DNA of 64,000 nucleotides from Halomonas zincidurans B6 (GTDB lineage: Bacteria; Pseudomonadota; Gammaproteobacteria; Pseudomonadales; Halomonadaceae): the NCBI RefSeq assembly GCF_000731955.1, contig NZ_JNCK01000001.1, positions 1,860,001 to 1,924,000 of the forward strand, written 5' to 3'. Positions within the stretch are counted from its first letter, which is position 1. Every line of letters begins with the position of its first letter. A model generated the notes under the pieces. It made no database searches. It saw nothing but the letters and a program-made list of their open reading frames with translations, and was not told where the DNA came from. Positions 7,527 to 17,112 of this stretch are shown here, piece by piece. The translations under genes were made by a program, and so were the position numbers.

Positions 7527-9581
7527 ATGCCCACTACCGCCAACGCCAAGCGCAAGATTCTGGTCACCAGCGCCCTGCCCTATGCCAACGGCTCGATCCA
7601 TCTGGGCCACCTGCTGGAATACATCCAGACCGATATCTGGGTGCGTTTCCAGAAGAGCCGCGGCCACGACTGCCACTACGTGTGCGCCGACGATGCCCAC
7701 GGCACCGCGATCATGCTGCGCGCCGAGCAGGAAGGCATCACCTCGGAGCAGCTGATCGAACGCGTCTCGCAGGAGCATCAGGCGGATTTCGCGCGCTTCG
7801 GCGTGGCCTTCGACAACTATCATTCGACGCATTCGGAAGAGAATCGCCTGCACAGCGAGCGCATCTATACCGCGCTGCGCGACGCCGGGCATATCTCGAC
7901 CCGCGACATCGAGCAGATGTACGACCCGGTCAAGGGGCTGTTCCTCGCCGATCGCTTCATCAAGGGCACCTGCCCCAAGTGCAAGACGCCGGATCAGTAC
8001 GGCGACAACTGCGAGGCATGCGGCGCGACCTATACCCCGGCCGAGCTGATCAACCCGGTGTCGGCGATCTCCGGTGCCACACCGGAGGTGCGTAGCTCCA
8101 CTCACTACTTCTTCAAGCTGCCCGATTTCGCCGAGTTCCTGAAGAGCTGGGTTCACCCCGGTCACGTGCAGCCGCAGATCGCCAATAAATTGCAGGAGTG
8201 GTTCGAAGCCGGCCTCAACGAGTGGGACATTTCCCGCGATGCGCCCTACTTCGGCTTCGAGATTCCCGACGCCCCGGGCAAGTACTTCTACGTCTGGCTG
8301 GACGCGCCGATCGGCTACCTGGCGAGCTTTCAGAATCTCTGCGACCGCGAAGGCATCGACTTCGACAGCTACTGGAGGAACGACTCCGAGGCCGAGGTCT
8401 ATCACTTCATCGGCAAGGACATCGTCTACTTCCACGCGCTGTTCTGGCCGGCGATGCTCGAAGGCGCCGGGCTGCGCACGCCGAGTGGCGTCAACTGCCA
8501 CGGCTTCGTCACCGTCAACGGCGCCAAGATGTCCAAGTCGCGCGGCACCTTCATCAAGGCCGAGACCTACGCCGAGTACCTGAACCCCGAGTACCTGCGC
8601 TACTACTTCGCCGCCAAGCTGACCGCCGGGGTCGACGATCTCGATCTCAACCTCGAGGACTTCGCCTATCGGGTCAACGCCGATCTGGTCGGCAAGGTGG
8701 TCAACATCGCCAGCCGCTGCGCCGGCTTCGTCAAGAAGCTCGGCGACGGCAAGCTCGCCGAGCGTGTCGGCCGGCCGGAGCTCGTGCAGCGCGCCGTCGA
8801 TGCCGGCGAGGCGATCGCCGAGGAATACGAGGCGCGCGAGTTCGCCCGCGCGATGCGCCGGATCATGGAGCTCGCCGACGAGGCCAACGCCTACATCGCC
8901 GAGGCCGAGCCCTGGGTGCTGGCCAAGCAGGAGGGCCGCGAGCAGGAAGTCCTGGACATCTGCTCGGTGGGCATCAACCTGTTCCGCCAGTTGATGGTCT
9001 ACCTGGCCCCGGTGGTGCCGGCCATGGCCGAGCAGGCCCGCGACTTCCTGAATCTCGACAGCCTGGACTGGGAGAGCCGCCATGCCGTGCTCGAAGGCCA
9101 CGGCATCGAGAAGTTCAAGCCGTTGATGACGCGTATCGAGAGCGACCGGATCGACGCCATGATCGAAGCCTCCAAGGAGGATCTCGCCGTGGAGAAGAAG
9201 TTGAAGGAAACCCCCAAGGGCCCGCTCGCCGACGACCCCATCGCCGCGGAAATCGCCTTCGACGACTTCGCCAAGGTCGACCTGCGCATCGTGCGCATCG
9301 CCAAGGCGGAATACGTCGAGGGCGCCGACAAGCTGCTCAAGCTGACCCTGGATCTCGGCGGCGAGACGCGCACGGTGTTCTCCGGCATCCGCTCGGCCTA
9401 CGCCCCGGAAGCGCTGGAAGGTCACCTGACGGTGATGGTCGCCAACCTCGCCCCGCGCAAGATGCGCTTCGGCGTCTCCGAGGGCATGGTGCTGGCCGCC
9501 GGTGGCGCTTCTGGCCAGGATGGGGGCATCTATCTGCTGGAGCCGCACAGCGGCGCCGAGCCCGGCCAGCGCGTTACTTGA
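7527..9581 (+). CDS. metG: Methionyl-tRNA synthetase
   Basis: A 684-residue class I synthetase that charges tRNA-Met. The HIGH motif appears as HLGH at residues 25-28 and KMSKS near 334-338. A zinc knot starts near residue 149 (CPKC, then CEAC). The last ~110 residues form the EMAP/tRBD-type tRNA-binding, dimerising domain found in long-form bacterial MetRS. I chose ATG 7527 because family similarity begins there (KILVTSALPYANGS); an in-frame ATG at 7506 is possible. Neither has a strong SD. It is probably co-transcribed with the rnfB-like gene 37 bases downstream. Confidence 0.95.
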   Translation: MPTTANAKRKILVTSALPYANGSIHLGHLLEYIQTDIWVRFQKSRGHDCHYVCADDAHGTAIMLRAEQEGITSEQLIERVSQEHQADFARFGVAFDNYHSTHSEENRLHSERIYTALRDAGHISTRDIEQMYDPVKGLFLADRFIKGTCPKCKTPDQYGDNCEACGATYTPAELINPVSAISGATPEVRSSTHYFFKLPDFAEFLKSWVHPGHVQPQIANKLQEWFEAGLNEWDISRDAPYFGFEIPDAPGKYFYVWLDAPIGYLASFQNLCDREGIDFDSYWRNDSEAEVYHFIGKDIVYFHALFWPAMLEGAGLRTPSGVNCHGFVTVNGAKMSKSRGTFIKAETYAEYLNPEYLRYYFAAKLTAGVDDLDLNLEDFAYRVNADLVGKVVNIASRCAGFVKKLGDGKLAERVGRPELVQRAVDAGEAIAEEYEAREFARAMRRIMELADEANAYIAEAEPWVLAKQEGREQEVLDICSVGINLFRQLMVYLAPVVPAMAEQARDFLNLDSLDWESRHAVLEGHGIEKFKPLMTRIESDRIDAMIEASKEDLAVEKKLKETPKGPLADDPIAAEIAFDDFAKVDLRIVRIAKAEYVEGADKLLKLTLDLGGETRTVFSGIRSAYAPEALEGHLTVMVANLAPRKMRFGVSEGMVLAAGGASGQDGGIYLLEPHSGAEPGQRVT

Positions 9582-9618
9582 GTCAATGCCGGCAAGCGAT
9601 TCCATGCAGGTGCAAGCC

Positions 9619-10581
9619 ATGAGCGTCACGCTGATCGAGGCCATCGACGCCGAATTGCCGCAGACGCAGTGCGGCAAGTGCGGCCATCCCGGCTGCCGCC
9701 CGTATGCCGAGGCGATCGCCGCCGGCGACGCGATCAATCGCTGCCCGCCGGGCGGCGAGCGCACCGTGGCGCGACTGGCCGAGATCACCGATCGGCCGGC
9801 CGAGCCGCTGGCGCAGCCGGCCGAATCGCCGCAGCTCGCGGTGATCCGCGAGGACGAATGCATCGGCTGCACCAAGTGCATCCAGGCCTGCCCGGTCGAC
9901 GCCATCCTGGGTGCGGCCAAGCAGATGCACACCGTGCTCGCCGGCGAATGCACCGGCTGCGAGCTGTGCATCGCGCCCTGCCCGGTGGATTGCATCGACA
10001 TCGTGCCCCACCCGGACTGGCAGATGGCGTTGACGTCGGCCGACCGGGATGGCTTCCTCGCCCGCCGCGCAACACTCGGACGCCAGCGCTTCGAGGCGCG
10101 CCAGGCCCGTTTGCAGCGCCAGGCCGAGGAGCGCCGGCAACGCCGCGAGCAGCGCCAGGCAACGACCCGTCAAACAGCGCCTGTGGATTCCGCTCCGCCC
10201 ACCGATCCGGCCACGCTCAAGGCCTCCCGGGCAACGCTCTCGGTGACGCTCAAGCGACTGGAGCGCAAGCGTCAAAGGGCCGGGGCCGAGGCCAATACAG
10301 GGACCGGAAGCGACGACGAGCGCCGCGAACTCGATGCGCGCATCGCCGAGCAGCGAACGCGGCTCGACGCGATCGCCCGCCAGCTCGAGGGCCAGGCCAA
10401 GCCGGCCGCCCACGCCAACCGCCAACGCCTGGCGGAAAACGCCGCCGAACAGGCACTGCGCCGGGCGCGGGCGCAACTCGCCCATGCCGAGCGCCAGCAC
10501 GACGCACAGGCCATCGACGCCGCCCACGCGCAGATCGCCCAGGCCCAGGCGATGCGCGACGCCGCGCGGCAAAACCATTGA
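9619..10581 (+). CDS. Orphan RnfB-like ferredoxin with basic coiled-coil tail
   Basis: A 320-residue iron-sulfur protein. Residues 18-42 carry the C-x2-C-x4-C-x15-C four-cysteine cluster of RnfB, and two ferredoxin clusters follow (C81/84/87/91 and C111/114/117/121). The usual N-terminal membrane helix of RnfB is absent at every plausible start, and rnfA, C, D, G and E are absent around it. The last ~150 residues are rich in Arg, Ala and Gln and look like a charged coiled coil, much longer than in E. coli RsxB (192 residues). It sits between metG and nth, the place where other bacteria carry the whole rnf operon. GCAGG precedes ATG 9619. Function is unknown; a soluble electron carrier is plausible. 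Confidence 0.8.
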   Translation: MSVTLIEAIDAELPQTQCGKCGHPGCRPYAEAIAAGDAINRCPPGGERTVARLAEITDRPAEPLAQPAESPQLAVIREDECIGCTKCIQACPVDAILGAAKQMHTVLAGECTGCELCIAPCPVDCIDIVPHPDWQMALTSADRDGFLARRATLGRQRFEARQARLQRQAEERRQRREQRQATTRQTAPVDSAPPTDPATLKASRATLSVTLKRLERKRQRAGAEANTGTGSDDERRELDARIAEQRTRLDAIARQLEGQAKPAAHANRQRLAENAAEQALRRARAQLAHAERQHDAQAIDAAHAQIAQAQAMRDAARQNH

Positions 10582-10629
10582 CCCGCTGACCGAGCGGCCT
10601 CGACCCGCCGGCAGCGTATGCGGAATGCC

Positions 10630-11268
10630 ATGAACGCCCACAAACGCCACCAGATCTTCGCCCGCCTGCGCGAACATACCCCGAAGCCGACCACCGAGCT
10701 CGCGTGGACCACGCCCTTCGAGTTGCTGACCGCGGTGCTGCTGTCGGCCCAGGCCACCGATGTCGGCGTCAACAAGGCCTGCGCGCGGCTGTTTCCGGTG
10801 GCCAATACCCCGCAGGCGATCCTCGCTCTGGGCCTCGACGGGCTCAAGGAACACATCAGGACCATCGGCCTGTACAACACCAAGGCCGAGAACCTGATGA
10901 AGACCTGCCGGATGCTGGTCGAGCAGCACGGCGGCGAGGTGCCGCAGACCCGCGCTGACCTCGAGGCGCTGCCCGGGGTGGGCCGCAAGACCGCCAACGT
11001 GATTCTCAACACCGCCTTCGGTCAGCCGACCATCGCCGTGGACACGCATATCTTTCGGGTCTCCAACCGCACCCGCATCGCCACCGGCAAGAACGTCGTC
11101 GAGGTCGAGCAGAAGCTGCTGCGCCACGTGCCCCGCGAGTTCCGTCGCGACGCCCACCATTGGCTGATCCTGCACGGCCGCTACACCTGCCTGGCGCGCA
11201 AGCCGCGCTGCGGCAGCTGCGTGATCGAGGATCTCTGCGAGTTCCCGGACAAGCTCGATATCGCCTAG
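10630..11268 (+). CDS. nth: Endonuclease III
   Basis: A 212-residue base-excision-repair glycosylase/AP lyase for oxidised pyrimidines. The helix-hairpin-helix LPGVGRKTA contains the catalytic Lys, and VDTHIFRVSNR holds the catalytic Asp. The C-terminal [4Fe-4S] motif C-x6-C-x2-C-x5-C is intact in CLARKPRCGSC...C. The start at 10630 matches the family N-terminus; an ATG 12 bases earlier is also in frame. The neighbouring Fe-S protein recalls the rnf-nth linkage of other gammaproteobacteria. Confidence 0.95.
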   Translation: MNAHKRHQIFARLREHTPKPTTELAWTTPFELLTAVLLSAQATDVGVNKACARLFPVANTPQAILALGLDGLKEHIRTIGLYNTKAENLMKTCRMLVEQHGGEVPQTRADLEALPGVGRKTANVILNTAFGQPTIAVDTHIFRVSNRTRIATGKNVVEVEQKLLRHVPREFRRDAHHWLILHGRYTCLARKPRCGSCVIEDLCEFPDKLDIA

Positions 11269-11291
11269 TCGCACCGGGGCCATGCAGTGGG

Positions 11292-11957
11292 TTACATCGA
11301 GAACTCGCCACCCTTCTCGATGGCCCGTTGATAGGCGGGGCGCTCGCGCATGCGCGCCAGGCAGGCCAGGAGATTCGGACGCTCACCCAGCCCGCCACGG
11401 GCCTCGCGCGCCAGCAGCGGAAAGCTCATCTGGATGTCTGCTGCACTGAATTGCTCGCCGGCGAACCAGCGCGAGGCCGCCAGTTGGCTTTCCCAGAAAT
11501 CCAGATGACGACGCATCTGCGGTTCGAGATATTTCGCCTTGACGCCGTTGGCCAGCGCCCGCCCGAAGGGGCGCATCAGCGCCGGCACCGGCGGCTTGCC
11601 GAGCCGGGTGAACACCAGCGACATCACCAGCAGGGGCATCGCCGAGCCTTCGGCGTAATGCAGCCAGTAGCGGTAATGGCGATGTTCGGCGCTGCCGGCC
11701 GGCGGCACCAGGCGGCGCTGATGATCGTAGGTCTCGATCAGATAATCGATGATCGCCCCCGATTCGGCGACGCTGACCTCGTCATCGACGAGCACCGGCG
11801 ACTTGCCCAGCGGATGAACCTGCTTGAGCGAGTCCGGCGCCAGCATCGTTTGCGGATCGCGACGATAGCCGACGATCTCGTAGTCGAGTTCCAGCTCTTC
11901 AAGCAGCCACAGCACACGCTGCGAGCGCGAATTTTCCAGATGATGAACGCCAATCAT
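11292..11957 (-). CDS. Glutathione S-transferase family protein
   Basis: A 221-residue cytosolic GST. The N-terminal thioredoxin-like half (residues 1-80) has the SRSQRVLWLLEEL helix, a cis-Pro loop (GKSPVLVDD) and the glutathione-binding VAESGAI segment. The C-terminal half is all-helical. AGGAGG lies 5 bases upstream of ATG 11957. It converges on nth with only a 23-bp gap. The substrate is unknown. Confidence 0.88.
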   Translation of the reverse strand: MIGVHHLENSRSQRVLWLLEELELDYEIVGYRRDPQTMLAPDSLKQVHPLGKSPVLVDDEVSVAESGAIIDYLIETYDHQRRLVPPAGSAEHRHYRYWLHYAEGSAMPLLVMSLVFTRLGKPPVPALMRPFGRALANGVKAKYLEPQMRRHLDFWESQLAASRWFAGEQFSAADIQMSFPLLAREARGGLGERPNLLACLARMRERPAYQRAIEKGGEFSM

Positions 11958-12044
11958 GATCAACCTCCTGAAGTCGGCCTCCAGTGTGCCCTTCGCCCCG
12001 CACCGAAGCCAATCACGGCGATAGGCGGCTCTCCGCGAGCGCAT

Positions 12045-12070
12045 AAAAAACGGCACCCGATGAGGTGCCG
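12045..12070 (-). terminator. Terminator of the HlyU-like gene
   Basis: Read on the minus strand, CGGCACC/GGTGCCG form a 7-bp stem around TCATCG, followed by TTTTTT. It lies about 40 bp beyond the HlyU-like stop and separates it from the GST gene. Confidence 0.88.
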
Positions 12071-12111
12071 TCGTGGCGTCATGCCGGCCGCGTCCGAGCC
12101 GGCTGTCGGCT

Positions 12112-12402
12112 TCAGCGCGTCTTGAAGATCTCGCCGCCCAGATCGTCGATGAATCGCCGGGCCTTGTTCAGAGTCAGTTCCACGCAGGCCTCGCGGGAGG
12201 CGACCACGTCCGAGCGTTCGAAGCGATGCTCGAGCGTCTCGCCGCCCTCGACCGGCTTGCGGATCCAGCCGCTGACCCGGTATTGGCCGCCGGCGTCCTG
12301 TGGGTCCGGAGTGATCAGGTAGCCGCGATAGTCGGTCGCGGGGATTTGTTCGTCGTTGACGTCGCCGGTCCGAAACAGACCGTCGATAAGCCGTTTGAGC
12401 AT
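12112..12402 (-). CDS. HlyU-family protein
   Basis: A 96-residue small protein of the HlyU family, named from a Vibrio haemolysin regulator. It lacks a recognisable helix-turn-helix and looks like a compact alpha/beta domain with a conserved YRGYLITPDPQ segment and a C-terminal helix (LTLNKARRFID). AAGGAGGAA precedes the ATG. It follows argG by 55 bp on the same strand with a strong hairpin between them, and has its own terminator. Role unknown. Confidence 0.75.
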   Translation of the reverse strand: MLKRLIDGLFRTGDVNDEQIPATDYRGYLITPDPQDAGGQYRVSGWIRKPVEGGETLEHRFERSDVVASREACVELTLNKARRFIDDLGGEIFKTR

Positions 12403-12421
12403 GCCTTCCTCCTTGCAGGAC

Positions 12422-12455
12422 GCGGCCGGCCTGGACACCCGGTCCGGCCGGCCGC
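12422..12455. repeat. Strong 10-bp hairpin between argG and the HlyU-like gene
   Basis: GCGGCCGGCC (12422-12431) and GGCCGGCCGC (12446-12455) are perfect inverted copies with a 14-base loop. There is no T-tract on the argG side, so termination is uncertain. It may instead protect the argG 3' end. Confidence 0.6.
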
Positions 12456-12457
12456 CT

Positions 12458-13678
<1,221 letters not shown>

Positions 13679-13880
13679 CGGGGGCTCCTTGTGACTCATG
13701 ACATGGGCGATGACGCCGGTGAATGGCGTCTCCACCGCGGCTTTGCGATCGACCGATTATAGCGCCCAGGCCGGGCGGCGAATACCGCCACGGTGGGGAC
13801 GCCCTGCAAGCGAGATGCTAGACTCTCGGCCATTGTGCGCGGGGCGACCGCGAAGGAGCGACTCAGGACGGGAGAGAGGC

Positions 13881-14546
13881 ATGACCGAAGCGAACGCCCC
13901 AGGGCTGATGGCACAGCGTTTCCGCAGCTTTATGCCGGTGGTGGTCGACCTGGAAACCGGAGGCTTCAACGCCCAGGGCGATGCCATTCTGGAAATCGCC
14001 GCCGTCACCCTGAGCATGGACGCACTGGGTAACCTGATGCCCGAGGACACCTACGCCTTTCATGTCGAGCCTTTCCCGGGCGCCAATATCGACCAGGCGG
14101 CACTGGATTTCACCGGCATCGATCTCGACAATCCGCTACGCAAGAACGTCGCCTTGACCGAGGCCCAGGCGCTGGGCGAGATCTTCCGCCCGGTACGCAA
14201 GGCGATCAAGGCCAACAACTGCACCCGGGCGATACTGGTCGGCCACAACGCCGCCTTCGATCATGGCTTCCTCAATGCCGCGATCGCCCGCTGCGGGATC
14301 AAGCGCAACCCCTTCCACCCCTTCTCGAGCTTTGATACCGCGTCGCTCTCGGGGCTCGTCTACGGCCAGACCGTGCTCGCCCGCGCCTGCCGCGCAGCGG
14401 GGATCGAGTTCGACAATGCCGCGGCCCACTCGGCACGCTACGACACCCAACGCACCGCCGAGCTGTTCTGCGCCATCGTCAACCGCTTCAAGGATCTCGG
14501 CGGCTGGAACCTGGCGCTGCGCGAACAGGGGATGGAAGAAGGCTGA
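13881..14546 (+). CDS. rnt: Ribonuclease T
   Basis: A 221-residue DEDDh 3'-5' exoribonuclease that trims tRNA CCA ends and other stable RNA 3' termini. Exo motifs are VVDLETGGFN (D23, E25), HNAAFDHGFL and HSARYDTQRTAE. GGAGAGAGG lies just before ATG 13881. The length is close to E. coli RNase T (215). Confidence 0.95.
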   Translation: MTEANAPGLMAQRFRSFMPVVVDLETGGFNAQGDAILEIAAVTLSMDALGNLMPEDTYAFHVEPFPGANIDQAALDFTGIDLDNPLRKNVALTEAQALGEIFRPVRKAIKANNCTRAILVGHNAAFDHGFLNAAIARCGIKRNPFHPFSSFDTASLSGLVYGQTVLARACRAAGIEFDNAAAHSARYDTQRTAELFCAIVNRFKDLGGWNLALREQGMEEG

Positions 14547-14603
14547 CGGCCCTGTACCGGAAGCGGCTCGGCGGGAATGGCGAGGTCGTGTAGTCAAGGG
14601 AAA

Positions 14604-14630
14604 CCGGCGAGCCTGCTGCTCGCCGGATTT
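14604..14630. terminator. Hairpin between convergent rnt and HPF/CSD genes
   Basis: CCGGCGAGC (14604-14612) and GCTCGCCGG (14618-14626) form a perfect 9-bp stem with a CTGCT loop. A short ATTTG follows on the plus strand. It probably ends one or both convergent transcripts, although the T-run is weak. Confidence 0.6.
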
Positions 14631-14641
14631 GCCTGCTGGCC

Positions 14642-15277
14642 TCAGTGACGCTCCCAGCCGGCCGGCTGGCTGACATCGTTCTGGGCATCCTGGGAACCGG
14701 CCACGCCGGGCTTGTCGATGACCTGAACGGTACTGGCCTGGGGCCCCTTGTCACCCTCTTGGGGCTCGAAACGCACCTGGGCGCCCACGGTCAGCCGGTC
14801 GAAGTCATCGTGCAACACGGAGTTGCGGTGAAAATAGATTTCCTCACCGCTGAGATTCTTGAGGAAACCATAACCCTCCTCCTCGAACATGCGGACCACG
14901 GTAGCCACCGGCGGCGCCACCTCGTCGCCCTCGGAGTGCTTGACCTTCTTGGCCTCGCGCTTGCCGCTCTCCTTTTTCAGCTGCTTTTCCATCGCCTCGA
15001 AGGCATGCTTGATGATCGGGCGCAGCTGAACGTGCATGTCGGTGACCGTATCGGTCTTTTCGGCGACCAGTTCACGTTTGAAGGGCAACGAAACCGACAC
15101 ATGGGCACGATAGGGGTTGCCGCTACGGTGCGGATTCTGGGTCTGCTCGATGGTGAAGCGGCAGGAGACGATGTTGTCGCTGAAGTGCTCGAGCTTCTCG
15201 ACGCGGGTCTTGACGTATTCGTCGATCCAGCCGGAGCGGGAAATGTGGTTATAAGTAATTTCCAATGGTACTTGCAT
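14642..15277 (-). CDS. HPF/RaiA-like ribosome-associated protein fused to a cold-shock domain
   Basis: A 211-residue two-domain protein. Residues 1-110 resemble the ribosome hibernation factor HPF/RaiA fold (beta-alpha-beta-beta-beta-alpha). After a basic linker, residues ~125-190 form a CspA-type cold-shock domain with EGYGFL (RNP1-like) and IYFHRNSVL (RNP2-like). The combination suggests a ribosome-binding factor that also grips RNA, perhaps under cold or stationary stress. GGGAGG precedes the ATG. It is neither the long HPF with a dimerising C-terminus nor the short form beside rpoN. Confidence 0.85.
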   Translation of the reverse strand: MQVPLEITYNHISRSGWIDEYVKTRVEKLEHFSDNIVSCRFTIEQTQNPHRSGNPYRAHVSVSLPFKRELVAEKTDTVTDMHVQLRPIIKHAFEAMEKQLKKESGKREAKKVKHSEGDEVAPPVATVVRMFEEEGYGFLKNLSGEEIYFHRNSVLHDDFDRLTVGAQVRFEPQEGDKGPQASTVQVIDKPGVAGSQDAQNDVSQPAGWERH

Positions 15278-15466
15278 AGGGAGCCTCCCTGATCATGCCC
15301 TTTGGGTGAACGATCGTTTCGACCATTCCAAGGCTCAGCGTGGTAGCCATGCAAGCGCATTTCAACGACTTAAGTACGGCAATTTCGTATCCAAGGGTAT
15401 CCCGCCAGCTTCATGCGACCGGCCCACGCAAAGAATCCGCTCAAGCCACGCAGCGAATTCCTCTGA

Positions 15467-15500
15467 GGAAAAAGGCCCGCGAGTCAGCGTCTCGCGGGCC
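15467..15500 (-). terminator. Terminator of grxD
   Basis: On the minus strand GGCCCGCGAG/CTCGCGGGCC make a 10-bp stem with a 7-base loop followed by TTTTTCC. It lies 32 bp beyond the grxD stop. Confidence 0.9.
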
Positions 15501-15531
15501 CGGCTAGCGGCCAGATCGACGGCGAATCGAA

Positions 15532-15879
15532 TCAGGCCTTGTCGCCCTGCTCGGCGCCGGCCTTGACGGCAGCGTCCTTGATCAGCGTCTCGAGCTCGCC
15601 GTTCTGGTACATCTCGACGACGATGTCGCAGCCGCCGACCAATTCGCCATGGACCCACAATTGCGGGAACGTCGGCCAGTTGGCGTACTTGGGCAGCTCG
15701 GCGCGGATATCGGGATTGTCGAGCACGTTGACGAAGGCGAAGCGTTCGCCGCAGGCCATCAGCGCCTGTACGGTCTGCGCCGAAAAGCCGCACTGCGGCA
15801 ACTGCGGCGTGCCCTTCATGTAGATCAGGATCGGGTTTTCGGCGATCTGCTGCTGGATGTTGTCTAGCGTGGTAGTCAT
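15532..15879 (-). CDS. grxD: Monothiol glutaredoxin (Grx4 type)
   Basis: A 115-residue CGFS-type glutaredoxin that carries and transfers [2Fe-2S] clusters. The active Cys30 lies in QCGFS, and WPTFPQLWVHGELVGGCDIV supplies the glutathione-binding loops. The ATG at 15879 has AAGGTC upstream. It is a single-gene unit with its own terminator. Confidence 0.95.
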   Translation of the reverse strand: MTTTLDNIQQQIAENPILIYMKGTPQLPQCGFSAQTVQALMACGERFAFVNVLDNPDIRAELPKYANWPTFPQLWVHGELVGGCDIVVEMYQNGELETLIKDAAVKAGAEQGDKA

Positions 15880-16007
15880 GGGACCTTCCTTACCGGGGCA
15901 TCGAGAAGTCGACGATGCCGCGTTACCGGTGAATGTTGGCGTGCTGGCCATTTTACGCGGGTCGCCAGGCGAAAGCAGCCCTGACCCGCCAAGATCGCAC
16001 CCGCGCG

Positions 16008-16131
16008 TTGCGCCGCTGCCGGCCTGTGGCTAGGATGGTCGTCTTTCGCACGGCCGTAGGATGCAAGGCATCAAGGCCGGGGCGCCGCTAGCGCTGGTGG
16101 GCAACGACTCATCAGGGTGCGGCGCCCTTTT
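16008..16131 (+). promoter_or_regulatory. argF promoter and leader with an internal terminator-like stem
   Basis: TTGCGC (16008) and TAGGAT (16031) with 17-bp spacing could start RNA near 16043. Further on, GGGCGCCGC (16080-16088) pairs perfectly with GCGGCGCCC (16119-16127), which is followed by TTTT. This resembles an intrinsic terminator 33 bp before the argF ATG, so argF may be attenuated or a short RNA may be released. No arginine-rich leader peptide is seen. Confidence 0.5.
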
Positions 16132-16163
16132 CGTTCGCGGCCCGCCGATGACAGGAGCTAGCC

Positions 16164-17081
16164 ATGGCGACACGCCACTTTCTGACCCTGCTGGACCTTA
16201 CCCCCGACGAGCTCGGTTACCTGATTCGTCGCGCGGTCACCATCAAGAATGGCCTCAAGACCCACGGGCCGACCTATACGCCACTGCCCAACCGTACGCT
16301 GGCGATGATCTTCGAGAAATCCTCGACCCGCACCCGGGTCTCGTTCGAGACGGCGATGGCCCAGTTCGGCGGCCATGCGCTGTTTCTCTCGCCCCGCGAC
16401 ACCCAGCTGGGCCGCGGCGAGCCGATCGCCGATACCGCACGCGTGCTAGCGGAGATGGTCGACGCGGTAATGATCCGCACCTTCGCCCACGCCGACCTGG
16501 AAGCCTTCGCTGCGGCCAGCGACGTGCCGGTCATCAATGCCCTGACCGACGCCTATCACCCCTGCCAGCTGCTCGCCGACGTCATGACCTGGAGCGAATG
16601 CCGCGGCGCGGTGCTCGGCAAGACCGCGGTGTGGATCGGCGACGGCAACAACATGTGCCACTCGTGGATCAATGCGGCCCGCCAGTTCGATTTTCAACTG
16701 CGCGTGTGTTGCCCGGAAGGCTATGAGCCCGACGCGACGATCCTCGCCGCCGCCGGCGAGCGCGTCTCGATCATGCGCGACCCGCAGCAGGCGGTCGTCG
16801 GCGCCAATCTGGTGACCACCGACGTCTGGGCGTCGATGGGCCAGGAAGAGGAACAGGCCAAGCGCGCCCAGGCCTTCCGGGGCTTTCAGGTCGACGAGGC
16901 GATGCTCGACAAGGCCGCCGCCGATGTGTTGTTTCTGCACTGCCTGCCGGCCCACCGCGGCGAGGAGATCAGCGCCACCCTGCTCGACGACCCGCGCGCG
17001 GTGGTCTGGCAGGAGGCCGGCAACCGCCTGCACGCCCAGAAGGCGCTGCTCGAATTCCTGATGCTCGGCCGGGTCGACTGA
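16164..17081 (+). CDS. argF: Ornithine carbamoyltransferase (anabolic)
   Basis: A 305-residue enzyme that makes citrulline from ornithine and carbamoyl phosphate. The carbamoyl-phosphate loop SSTRTR is at residues 53-58, HPCQ near 134, and the ornithine/catalytic motif HCLPAHRG near 262. Length and motifs fit the anabolic ArgF rather than catabolic ArcB. The leader may be regulated (see 16008-16131). Confidence 0.95.
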   Translation: MATRHFLTLLDLTPDELGYLIRRAVTIKNGLKTHGPTYTPLPNRTLAMIFEKSSTRTRVSFETAMAQFGGHALFLSPRDTQLGRGEPIADTARVLAEMVDAVMIRTFAHADLEAFAAASDVPVINALTDAYHPCQLLADVMTWSECRGAVLGKTAVWIGDGNNMCHSWINAARQFDFQLRVCCPEGYEPDATILAAAGERVSIMRDPQQAVVGANLVTTDVWASMGQEEEQAKRAQAFRGFQVDEAMLDKAAADVLFLHCLPAHRGEEISATLLDDPRAVVWQEAGNRLHAQKALLEFLMLGRVD

Positions 17082-17112
17082 GCGCTCGGCGCCTCAATCG
17101 CACCGAGGAGAC

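Noticed and set aside
7362..10001. An 879-codon open frame on the minus strand opposite metG and the rnfB-like gene
   Set aside because: It is the mirror of GC-rich coding DNA, has low-complexity Gly/Ala/Leu/Val composition and no family motifs, while the plus strand carries clear MetRS and Fe-S signatures.
16061..16726. A 221-codon plus-strand frame starting in the argF leader
   Set aside because: It overlaps argF out of frame, has no arginine run for attenuation and no family similarity.
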